Shown here: piece by piece, positions 1-5,099 of the stretch
Layout: the number at the start of each line of letters is the position of its first letter
Position numbering within the stretch: the stretch's first letter is position 1
Assembly: GCA_030621535.1 (NCBI GenBank)
Contig: JAUXHM010000027.1
Coordinates: 1-10,131 of the forward strand
Direction: 5' to 3'
Length of the DNA stretch: 10,131 bases
From: Candidatus Methanophagales archaeon
GTDB lineage: Archaea > Halobacteriota > Syntropharchaeia > Alkanophagales > Methanospirareceae
The notes under the pieces: generated by a model
What the model saw: the letters and a program-made list of their open reading frames with translations, nothing else
Told to the model about the DNA's origin: nothing
Database searches by the model: none
Program-made: the position numbers and the translations under genes

Positions 1-1053
1 AAAATCCTTTATCCCCACAGCAGTGTTTTTCAAAACCAAATACGCCAGTTCCTGATTGGGAAAAGGACCCAATCCACAATCCGGTCCCACATACCTTATC
101 CTATCGCCAAAAACGGAATATGCGAGCTCCAGCCGCTTCTTTACTTCCTCTGGACTGTCATACTCATTAACCACGGTCTCCAAAACGCCCTTATCCTTAA
201 ATGCGTTTGTTCCGTGTATTTCATCGTATTCCGCAGCCATACTGAGTATGTCCGTTCTGGAGACGCCGATACGGAGAAACTTATCGTGTTCTTCGAGCTG
301 TTTCTTGTCTATCAGCGATAAAAGGGACGGATTAGCTGCGGATTCCAGTCCTATCACATTTATCCCGTTCACTTCGCATACCGTCTCGTAAAAAATAGGC
401 GAATGAAGATGTATTTGCGTATCCACGTTTTTCCGGGACGCATATTCAGAAGCGAGTTCAAGTGCGGTAATTATGCCCTCCTCTTCTATGCGAGGGTCTA
501 ACCCTATGCTCGGCTCGTCTATTGTCGCGCATTGCACTTCGTAATTCCTCGCCCCTTCTATCGTATGCTTCACGAACCTACCTACGGATTTAGCAATGTT
601 TGACAGCACGTCAATATACACGGGAGGCGGAAATTGGTTATAATACAGCTCTATCGGGCCGGTAACGCATATTCGGAGCTTCAGTTTTTCTCCTCGCTTT
701 TCCCGGTACTCTATCGCCATCTGCTCTAAGGCATCCATCTCGACTATCTTCGCCTTTTCTTCTTTTATAAGCAGCGGCGCTTCTGTTCTGTCATCGTCCA
801 TGATAGGCACGATAAATTGAGCAATCATATTCTGAAATTGAGGATAGTTCGGAACGTCCACACCCGCGTTTAGTTTCTGCCACATTGCATCTCGTATTAT
901 TTCGTAGAGCCGATTTTTGTAGGAATCGAGTTCGCATTCAGGTTCAACGTCGAGTTTAGCGAACGTTTCCGTTACCCACTCTTTTGTCGTTCCTTCGGGT
1001 AGCGGGTAACTGCCAACGTCGTCAAATATCGCTCTTGCTATTGCTCTTTTCAT
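1..1053 (-). CDS. Methionine synthase-like methyltransferase (MetE C-terminal domain family), 3'-partial
   Basis: This gene starts at the ATG at 1051-1053 and is open for 351 codons to the window edge, so its C-terminus is missing. The N-terminus has a VGSYPLPEG motif (about residues 13-21), typical of archaeal stand-alone MetE C-terminal-domain proteins. These transfer a methyl group to homocysteine or a related thiol using a zinc site; in archaea the donor is thought to be a methylcorrinoid. The central IDEPSIG segment and the C-terminal GPDCGLG motif (Cys326) fit the family. Candidate zinc ligands are His217 (TQIHLHSP), Glu237 (GLESAANP) and Cys326. The Cys expected two residues after the His is a Pro here (His217-Ser-Pro219), so either the metal site is altered or this is a paralogue with another substrate. 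The family call is firm; the substrate is open. Confidence 0.85.
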   Translation of the reverse strand, partial: MKRAIARAIFDDVGSYPLPEGTTKEWVTETFAKLDVEPECELDSYKNRLYEIIRDAMWQKLNAGVDVPNYPQFQNMIAQFIVPIMDDDRTEAPLLIKEEKAKIVEMDALEQMAIEYREKRGEKLKLRICVTGPIELYYNQFPPPVYIDVLSNIAKSVGRFVKHTIEGARNYEVQCATIDEPSIGLDPRIEEEGIITALELASEYASRKNVDTQIHLHSPIFYETVCEVNGINVIGLESAANPSLLSLIDKKQLEEHDKFLRIGVSRTDILSMAAEYDEIHGTNAFKDKGVLETVVNEYDSPEEVKKRLELAYSVFGDRIRYVGPDCGLGPFPNQELAYLVLKNTAVGIKDF

Positions 1054-1081
1054 TAGATTAGATATAACGTATGACTTCCTT

Positions 1082-1090
1082 CTATTTAAG
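1082..1090 (-). promoter_or_regulatory. TATA-like box for the methionine synthase-like gene
   Basis: On the minus strand this reads CTTAAATAG, about 29-37 bases before the ATG at 1053. That spacing would give a very short or no leader, as is common in archaea. It touches the left arm of the inverted repeat starting at 1090. This is a pattern match only. Confidence 0.3.
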
Positions 1091-1158
1091 ACACGGATTT
1101 ACGCAGATTTATTTTAGTTTAACCGTGTTGATTCTTATCATCTGCGTTAATCTGTGTC
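1090..1158. repeat. Inverted repeat pair, 19-nt arms
   Basis: The arm at 1090-1108 (gacacggatttacgcagat) and the reverse complement of the arm at 1140-1158 (gacacagattaacgcagat) agree at 17 of 19 positions, around a 31-nt centre. Short repeats of this kind (ACACAGATTAACGCAGAT-like) are, to my knowledge, dispersed in many environmental bacterial and archaeal genomes. The element lies over the 3' end of priL: the right arm encodes residues of the PriL tail and the stop codon is in the centre. As RNA it would form a hairpin and could help end the priL transcript, but this is inference. Confidence 0.7.
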
Positions 1159-2258
1159 AATACTTCCTTTTCTTGTTTCTGCTTCAGTTTAAGTTTAAAT
1201 TTATAGTAGTTTAGAGGATGAGAAACTTTCTCACAAATTTCGTCTGTTTCAACACAGTTCCCGTAAGTGCGCATTGTATCACACGAGGGCGCAGTATACT
1301 GAATGCCGCTCTTATCTCCTGCAATATGCTCTACTTGATACCGCGTTCTCTCCTCATCAAAATCAGGCGAATGCCTGTAAATCCCTATTATTTCCTCTTC
1401 ACTTAATCCTATATTCAACAAAAAGGCAGTAACCGCGAATCGTGCGCCATGCGGCACATTTACGCCTTCTTTTAAGTTGCTCAGGACATACGATATGCAG
1501 GGCGGGAAACAGCTTGGGTCTTTCACGACCACTCCCGAATCCGACTCAAAACCATAACCCGCCGCACCTAACTTTTTTCGCATTTCTTCCAGTTCGTGCT
1601 TTATATCCTCTGTGTACCTGCTTATCGCTTTGCATATATCCTCGAGCACATCCAGCGGCAGGTCTTTCTTTATCCGTTCATATATCGCTTCCTGGACAAT
1701 ACGAACAAATTCGGCTTTTCGTAGTTTTAGCTTCCCTTTCCCCAATCCACGATTCACCAGTTTCCATCTTTTGTCGCGAAGATTGGTAGTGAACCGAAGG
1801 TAATCAACAAAGGGCACCTGAACCTGCTCTCGCTCACCCGCTAAGAACTCCATTCGTATGCCGAACTCTTCGGACATCTTGTAAATAATATTTGCGCTCG
1901 CACTGGAACCCCCTCGGCTGGAATCGTCTAATAGTTTTTCGTGTGCCGCTTTAGCCTCCGACAGCGCATATCTGCGGACAAGACGCTCATCTCCTATGCA
2001 CGACACGAGAATACGAGCAAATGGATAGGATAATAATTCCATCTCCGCTTGAGCGTCGCTGATTATAACAGGCTTCCGGATTGTTCCCTCTTTTATCGCT
2101 TCCGTTATCCTGCTCTTGCCTCGCAGCCTCGCACGTTCAAAAACCACAGAGCTTATCAAATTCTCCAGCGTTACCCCTGACTCTTCTACACATTTCGAGG
2201 CTGCCGATAGAAAGGGATAAAGGCACAGATGTGCAGGTTCAGCATGCCATTCCGTCAT
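1119..2258 (-). CDS. priL: DNA primase large subunit PriL
   Basis: PriL is the non-catalytic, iron-sulfur subunit of the archaeal/eukaryotic-type primase; with PriS it makes the RNA/DNA primers for replication. From the ATG at 2256-2258 the protein has 379 residues, in the normal archaeal range. The C-terminal domain shows the 4Fe-4S ligands: Cys254 in CFPPC, Cys326 in APSC, Cys335 in YGNC and Cys342 in EIC. Between them are the usual VPHGARF, GLSEEEIIGIY, SPDFDEERTRYQVEHI and HPLNYY blocks. A TTG 30 bp upstream would add only LITKVIIII from AT-rich spacer sequence, so I prefer the ATG; neither has a clear Shine-Dalgarno. After HPLNYYKF the tail turns to Lys/Gln-rich sequence, and its last 13 residues are read from a dispersed repeat. 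It lies downstream of the queD-like gene on the same strand and could share its transcript. Confidence 0.93.
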   Translation of the reverse strand: MTEWHAEPAHLCLYPFLSAASKCVEESGVTLENLISSVVFERARLRGKSRITEAIKEGTIRKPVIISDAQAEMELLSYPFARILVSCIGDERLVRRYALSEAKAAHEKLLDDSSRGGSSASANIIYKMSEEFGIRMEFLAGEREQVQVPFVDYLRFTTNLRDKRWKLVNRGLGKGKLKLRKAEFVRIVQEAIYERIKKDLPLDVLEDICKAISRYTEDIKHELEEMRKKLGAAGYGFESDSGVVVKDPSCFPPCISYVLSNLKEGVNVPHGARFAVTAFLLNIGLSEEEIIGIYRHSPDFDEERTRYQVEHIAGDKSGIQYTAPSCDTMRTYGNCVETDEICEKVSHPLNYYKFKLKLKQKQEKEVLTQINADDKNQHG

Positions 2259-2317
2259 AATAATAATTATTACTTTTGTTATCAGCAATCAAAAAAGAAT
2301 AAACTCAATATGTCTGA

Positions 2318-2677
2318 TTACGATTCCACCATCACCCATTTGTCATTCCCTTCCCATATTCTCAGCGAATACAGCGACACCCCCAGGTTTGAATCGTCCA
2401 ACTTCTTCTCCAACTGCTCCTTCAGGAACAACGCTATATTCTCGCTCGTTGGATATGATATTATCTCATTTAAGAACTTATGGTCTACGAGTTCAATCAC
2501 TTCTTCTACCACGGCCTTCACTTCCGAGAAATCCGCCACGCACTCGGTATCCTCCTTCTTATCGCCTTCCACTACCACATCCAGTTTATACGTATGCCCA
2601 TGCAGATTCTTGCATTTCCCGGGATGTCTTGGCAGCGAATGCGCCGCGCTAAAATCCGTTGATACTCCTAATTTCAT
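2318..2677 (-). CDS. queD: QueD / 6-pyruvoyl-tetrahydropterin synthase family enzyme
   Basis: At 119 residues this is the usual size for the family. Zinc-binding histidines are His13 (SAAHSL), His26 and His28 (NLHGH). The catalytic Cys22 sits four residues before the HGH, as in QueD. Other family marks are VADFSEVK (48-54), LVDH with the catalytic Asp65-His66 pair, the substrate-binding PTSEN (76-80) and Glu109 near the end. QueD converts dihydroneopterin triphosphate to 6-carboxytetrahydropterin on the way to preQ0, which in archaea feeds archaeosine in tRNA. Because Cys22 is present, I favour the QueD-type reaction over PTPS-III, which typically has Glu there. Other archaeal pterin routes cannot be excluded. 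The start is the ATG at 2675-2677; no strong Shine-Dalgarno precedes it. Confidence 0.88.
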   Translation of the reverse strand: MKLGVSTDFSAAHSLPRHPGKCKNLHGHTYKLDVVVEGDKKEDTECVADFSEVKAVVEEVIELVDHKFLNEIISYPTSENIALFLKEQLEKKLDDSNLGVSLYSLRIWEGNDKWVMVES

Positions 2678-2706
2678 TTTCCGTTCATAACTACAAGATT
2701 ACACAT

Positions 2707-2786
2707 AAGCCCTTTCAGGGCTTGCGGGTAAACCCTTACAGGGTTTTCGGGGTCGCGGGGTGGAACCCCGCATGGGGCAGAGCCCC
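2707..2786. repeat. Row of four small hairpins
   Basis: Four near-identical architectures follow one another: AAGCCCT-ttc-AGGGCTT (2707-2723), AAACCCT-tac-AGGGTTT (2730-2746), GCGGGGT-gga-ACCCCGC (2755-2771) and GGGGC-aga-GCCCC (2774-2786). The first three have perfect 7-bp stems and every loop is 3 nt. The row is GC-rich against an AT-rich flank. It sits between the divergent queD-like and L39e genes and would fall in the queD leader if transcription starts near the TATA-like box at 2810-2825. It could be a dispersed palindromic element rather than a regulator. Confidence 0.75.
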
Positions 2787-2809
2787 CTAATTTTCACGAG
2801 AGACGTTTT

Positions 2810-2825
2810 ACTATATTTTATATGC
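2810..2825 (-). promoter_or_regulatory. TATA-like box, candidate promoter for queD-priL
   Basis: On the minus strand this stretch reads GCATATAAAATATAG-like, a good archaeal TATA match. Use of it would give a leader of roughly 110 nt containing the four-hairpin row. The same AT-rich stretch also reads as TATA-like on the plus strand (TTTTATATG), so direction cannot be fixed from sequence. Confidence 0.35.
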
Positions 2826-2883
2826 TATTATTTAAGTCTCTAACCAGAGAGATAGTTAAATAGAAAAAAATCCTATAACTCTG

Positions 2884-2893
2884 ATATAATATA
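2884..2893 (+). promoter_or_regulatory. TATA-like box, candidate promoter of the L39e-L31e-aIF6 cluster
   Basis: ATATAATATA lies 56-65 bases before the L39e start, which would give a leader of about 30-40 nt. Other AT-rich matches (2816-2825 and 2909-2918) compete, so the exact box is uncertain. Confidence 0.35.
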
Positions 2894-2948
2894 GTTATAA
2901 CTTACATATTATATTATACATTGATGCACAGTGACGGTGGTAATGGCA

Positions 2949-3101
2949 ATGGGAAAGAAAACAAAAGGCAGGAAACTACGGCTATGCAAAGCGAATAAGC
3001 AAAACCGAAGAATTCCAGCATGGATAATGGTAAAAACGAGCCGCAGGGTGACTACACATCCAAAAAGAAGGCATTGGCGGCGGACAAAGCTGAAAGCGTG
3101 A
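2949..3101 (+). CDS. rpl39e: 50S ribosomal protein L39e
   Basis: A 50-residue, very basic protein starting [20 protein letters not shown] and ending in WRRTKLKA. The tract of Lys/Arg with the [15 protein letters not shown] core is characteristic of L39e, which lines the peptide exit tunnel in archaeal and eukaryotic ribosomes. The ATG at 2949 is preceded by GGTGG at 2936-2940, 8 nt away, which decides this start over the out-of-frame ATG at 2924. The stop TGA is at 3099-3101. It heads the L39e-L31e-aIF6 gene row, a common archaeal arrangement. Confidence 0.95.
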   Translation: MGKKTKGRKLRLCKANKQNRRIPAWIMVKTSRRVTTHPKRRHWRRTKLKA

Positions 3102-3129
3102 AGTAGGGGGAAAGAGGGAGAAAAGCTAC

Positions 3130-3399
3130 ATGGGCGAAGTGACAGGAGCAGGTGGAGGCGAACGTATTTATACCATACCATTGAGAGATGTAAAAAAGGC
3201 ACCGAGATGGAAAAGGAGCAACCGCGCAATAGCGATAATAACAGAATATTTAGTACAGCATACAAAATTCGAGGATGTCGTTTTAGATTCCGCGATAAAC
3301 GAGAAGGTGTGGGAGCGAGGCTCACAGAAACCGCCTTCCAGGATAAGAGTGAAGGTAACGGAAGAAGAGGATGTAATCAGGGCTGAGCTTGTTGAATAA
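3130..3399 (+). CDS. rpl31e: 50S ribosomal protein L31e
   Basis: An 89-residue protein matching archaeal L31e: ERIYTIPLRDVKKAPRWKRS near the N-terminus, then NRAIAIITEYLVQHTK, and a C-terminal PSRIRVKVTEEEDVIRAEL. L31e sits near the tunnel exit of the large subunit. The start is the ATG at 3130; GGGAG-like sequence lies about 10 bases upstream. The N-terminus has a short extra Gly-rich stretch (GEVTGAGGGE). The gene follows L39e by 28 bp and precedes aIF6 by 23 bp, consistent with one transcript. Confidence 0.94.
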   Translation: MGEVTGAGGGERIYTIPLRDVKKAPRWKRSNRAIAIITEYLVQHTKFEDVVLDSAINEKVWERGSQKPPSRIRVKVTEEEDVIRAELVE

Positions 3400-3422
3400 A
3401 TAAACACAATAAAAGAAATAAA

Positions 3423-4133
3423 GTGACGATAAGAAGGAGCGGTAAAGAGCTAAAGAGAACGTTCAGTATTGATGGCAGCGCGTATATAGGTGTTTTTGCA
3501 ATTTCTACCGAATCGGTGCTTCTTTTGCCTTCACACACATCGGATAATTTAGCGATGGAAATGGGGCGTGCATTGAAGGTGAAAACACTAAAAACGTCGG
3601 TAGCAGAAACGTCTTTAATTGGCTGTTTAGCCGTGGGGAACTCAAATGGGTTTATCTTCACCCCGTACACACTGGATAGCGAGTTACAGCAAGTAAAGGA
3701 TTTAGTAGGCTCAGAAGGCTCGGGGGAGAAAATTACCCGGCTGCCGGAACGCGATAGGCTGAACGCAGTGGGGAACGTCATACTCACGAACGATACGGTT
3801 GCGCTGGTTCACCCGCGACTATCGGCGAAGACCGTGGAGTTGGTAGAGCAAACACTTGACGTAAAGGTTTATAAGGGCACGATAGGTGGATTGAACACCG
3901 TGGGGATGGCGGCAGTGGCGACAAATAAAGGCATCTTAGCGCATAGGAATGCAAGCAAGGAGGAATTGGAATTCCTGGAAGACATTTTCGAGCTGCCCGC
4001 GGAGATAGGCAGTGTTAATTTCGGCGTTCCTCTGATTGGTGCTGCGCTGCTCGCTAACACGAAAGGATACGCAGCCGGAAGTGATACGACCGGCGCGGAG
4101 TTAGGAAGAATAGAAGATGCGCTTGGATTTTAA
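3423..4133 (+). CDS. eif6: Translation initiation factor aIF6
   Basis: aIF6 binds the large ribosomal subunit and blocks joining with the small subunit. The protein has 236 residues, slightly longer than the roughly 220 usual for archaea. The fivefold pseudo-repeat is visible in recurring blocks: YIGVFAISTESVLLLP, LIGCLAVGNSNGFIFTP, NAVGNVILTNDTVALVHP, NTVGMAAVATNKGILAH and LIGAALLANTKGYAAG. The only usable start in frame is a GTG at 3423, giving about 10 residues more than expected before the first repeat; no Shine-Dalgarno is obvious. In many archaea this cluster continues with L18a/LX, prefoldin alpha and ftsY; here it stops and a tRNA gene follows on the other strand. Confidence 0.95.
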   Translation: MTIRRSGKELKRTFSIDGSAYIGVFAISTESVLLLPSHTSDNLAMEMGRALKVKTLKTSVAETSLIGCLAVGNSNGFIFTPYTLDSELQQVKDLVGSEGSGEKITRLPERDRLNAVGNVILTNDTVALVHPRLSAKTVELVEQTLDVKVYKGTIGGLNTVGMAAVATNKGILAHRNASKEELEFLEDIFELPAEIGSVNFGVPLIGAALLANTKGYAAGSDTTGAELGRIEDALGF

Positions 4134-4197
4134 ACGCTATGGCTCAATGCAAAATGCAAATCGAAAAATGTAAAATAAAACGGGGACATTTGGTGAT

Positions 4198-4239
4198 TAT
4201 TTTTCTTTTCCGCCAACGCTTTTCTTTTTTAAAGAAAAG
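4198..4239 (+). terminator. T-rich tract and hairpin after aIF6
   Basis: A T-rich stretch (about 4198-4210) is followed by a perfect 9-bp stem CTTTTCTTT-ttt-AAAGAAAAG at 4219-4239. Oligo-T tracts end archaeal transcription, and the position between the aIF6 stop and the convergent tRNA-Gly suits a terminator for one or both. A similar T/A hairpin recurs at 4634-4656, so it may be a repeat. Confidence 0.4.
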
Positions 4240-4245
4240 GGTTGA

Positions 4246-4316
4246 TGCGTCGACCGGGATTTGAACCCGGGCAGTGGGCTTGGAAGGCCCAAGTCATACC
4301 TCTAGACCATCGACGC
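4246..4316 (-). tRNA. tRNA-Gly (anticodon TCC)
   Basis: The minus strand folds as a full cloverleaf: 7-bp acceptor GCGTCGA/TCGACGC, D arm GTCT...GAC, anticodon stem TGGGC/GCCCA around loop CTTCCAA (anticodon TCC), and T arm CCGGG-TTCAAAT-CCCGG. The discriminator base is A and CCA is not encoded. TATA-like sequence at 4341-4359 lies about 25-40 bases upstream. No intron is seen. Confidence 0.96.
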
Positions 4317-4411
4317 TTTCTGTGATTATTATTATTTTAACCTTAAATTATATATATTCTACGTGTTAGTAAAAAATGTATTGGATAGCCTGCGTCATAC
4401 GGCAGATAACA

Positions 4412-4481
4412 GCGGATAAAAGGCTGCAGTGCTACGCACCTTCGCCTAAATTCGTCTATCGGCGAACTCATTTTTATCCGC
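4412..4481. other. Nested inverted repeats, possible structured RNA
   Basis: A perfect 10-bp outer stem, GCGGATAAAA (4412-4421) with TTTTATCCGC (4472-4481), encloses two smaller hairpins: GTGC-tac-GCAC (4429-4439) and TTCGCC/GGCGAA (4441-4446 with 4461-4466, 14-nt loop). Together they make a three-way-junction-like fold. It lies between tRNA genes, where small RNAs are plausible. AAA (4482-4484) directly follows the outer stem, which could be an ANA box of an archaeal H/ACA guide RNA, but the guide pocket is not clear. Whether it is transcribed, and from which strand, is unknown. Confidence 0.35.
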
Positions 4482-4633
4482 AAACCGTTAAATAAAATCG
4501 TGGAGGAACGAATTTGTAGAGACATAAAGGGGATGGTGTTTGCAAAACTGAAGGCTGTAGGTAAAGCGATAAAGGCGATATGAATATTTCTAAGAAGCTT
4601 TACCAAAGAAATAATTTTTTCTTTTAGTGCAGG

Positions 4634-4656
4634 TTTTCTTTTTATTAAAAAGAAAA
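4634..4656. repeat. T/A-rich hairpin upstream of tRNA-Leu
   Basis: TTTTCTTTTT (4634-4643), loop ATT, AAAAAGAAAA (4647-4656): a perfect 10-bp stem ending 7 bases before tRNA-Leu. It resembles the hairpin at 4219-4239. It could double as AT-rich promoter sequence for the tRNA, but it is closer to the tRNA 5' end than a normal TATA box. Confidence 0.5.
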
Positions 4657-4663
4657 AGTGCAT

Positions 4664-4746
4664 GCGGAGGTCGCCGAGTGGACAAAGGCGTGAGGTTCAG
4701 GGCCTCATCCCGCAGGGGTTCGGGAGTTCGAATCTCCCCCTCCGCA
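4664..4746 (+). tRNA. tRNA-Leu (anticodon CAG)
   Basis: A class II tRNA with a long variable arm. Acceptor GCGGAGG/CCTCCGC, D arm from GCCGAGTGG onward, anticodon stem TGAGG/CCTCA around loop TTCAGGG (anticodon CAG), variable arm with CCC-gca-GGG, and T arm GGGAG-TTCGAAT-CTCCC. The discriminator is A and CCA is not encoded. No intron is seen. Confidence 0.96.
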
Positions 4747-4785
4747 TTGTTTTACCTGTAGTCTTTTATGTAACGTCACACTTAT

Positions 4786-4950
4786 ATGGAGTGGGATGCG
4801 AAAGGCGTGTTTGATAGTATAGGTGCCGAAGTTAAGACATCGGTTAAAGGAACCAAGTTATGTATTCTGGCTGGGGACGATACGGTGGTGATGAAAGAAT
4901 GGCAGACACAAAGCACATTCCCTACCCCTAATTCCCTACTGCCTAAGTAA
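4786..4950 (+). CDS. Small hypothetical protein or gene remnant (54 aa)
   Basis: An open frame from the ATG at 4786, starting MEWDAKGVFDSIGAEVKTSV and ending at a TAA (4948-4950) that directly touches the 3' base of the convergent tRNA-Val gene. I do not recognise it. The first 40 residues look protein-like (alternating hydrophobic stretches, LCILAGDD core). The last part, encoded by CCCTA-rich repetitive sequence, reads TFPTPNSLLPK and looks like spacer read-through. An in-frame stop lies just upstream (4771-4773) and no Shine-Dalgarno is visible. It could be a real small gene or the fragment of a decayed one. Confidence 0.3.
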   Translation: MEWDAKGVFDSIGAEVKTSVKGTKLCILAGDDTVVMKEWQTQSTFPTPNSLLPK

Positions 4951-5023
4951 TGGGCCCGATGCGATTCGAACGCATGACCTCCGCCTTGTCAAGGCGACGT
5001 CATTCCAACTAGACCACGGGCCC
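4951..5023 (-). tRNA. tRNA-Val (anticodon GAC)
   Basis: The minus strand folds as a cloverleaf: acceptor GGGCCCG/CGGGCCC, D arm GTCTAGTTGGAATGAC, anticodon stem TCGCC/GGCGG around loop TTGACAA (anticodon GAC), 5-nt variable loop, and T arm ATGCG-TTCGAAT-CGCAT. The discriminator is A and CCA is not encoded. AT-rich promoter-like sequence lies at about 5043-5063, divergent from the trxB promoter. Confidence 0.96.
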
Positions 5024-5073
5024 CCTGTGAGATAGTATGGTGATTTTAATTATTATAATAAAGTTTTCATGTG

Positions 5074-5082
5074 TTTATAAAA
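5074..5082 (+). promoter_or_regulatory. TATA box for the thioredoxin reductase gene
   Basis: TTTATAAAA at 5074-5082 is a near-ideal archaeal TATA box. Transcription about 25 bases downstream would begin at or next to the ATG at 5100. This supports a leaderless start there and argues against the ATG at 5037, which lies upstream of the box. Confidence 0.6.
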
Positions 5083-5099
5083 TTAAATACATACAAGGA

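Larger units (their letters stand above)
4317..4663. other. Spacer between tRNA-Gly and tRNA-Leu without a convincing gene
   Basis: The left end is AT-rich and holds the probable tRNA-Gly promoter. Open frames on both strands (for example a minus-strand frame of about 106 codons, and a plus-strand ATG at 4378 giving about 40 codons) have no recognisable domain and unconvincing composition. A plus-strand stretch around 4500-4582 reads VEERICRDIKGMVFAKLKAV before a stop and could be the relic of a decayed gene, but I cannot name it. The middle holds a foldable inverted-repeat element (4412-4481), and the right end a T/A-rich hairpin next to tRNA-Leu. Confidence 0.4.

Noticed and set aside
1442..1789. 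115-codon plus-strand frame inside priL
   Set aside because: Antisense shadow of the well-supported primase gene; low-complexity Ser/Leu-rich translation.
2259..2288. TTG start for PriL 30 bp upstream of the ATG
   Set aside because: The added residues are nearly all Ile encoded by AT-rich spacer, and no ribosome-binding site supports it.
2707..2786. CRISPR array
   Set aside because: The units are hairpins of differing sequence without identical repeats or spacers of 30-40 nt.
2909..3325. 138-codon minus-strand frame over L39e and L31e
   Set aside because: It is the antisense shadow of two clear ribosomal protein genes.
4343..4663. Minus-strand frame of 106 codons between the tRNA genes
   Set aside because: No recognisable motif. 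It overlaps the tRNA-Gly promoter region and both inverted-repeat elements, and its composition follows the AT-rich spacer.
5037..5099. Upstream ATG extending thioredoxin reductase by 21 residues
   Set aside because: The added residues come from AT-rich promoter sequence containing a strong TATA box, and the family normally starts a few residues before the FAD motif.
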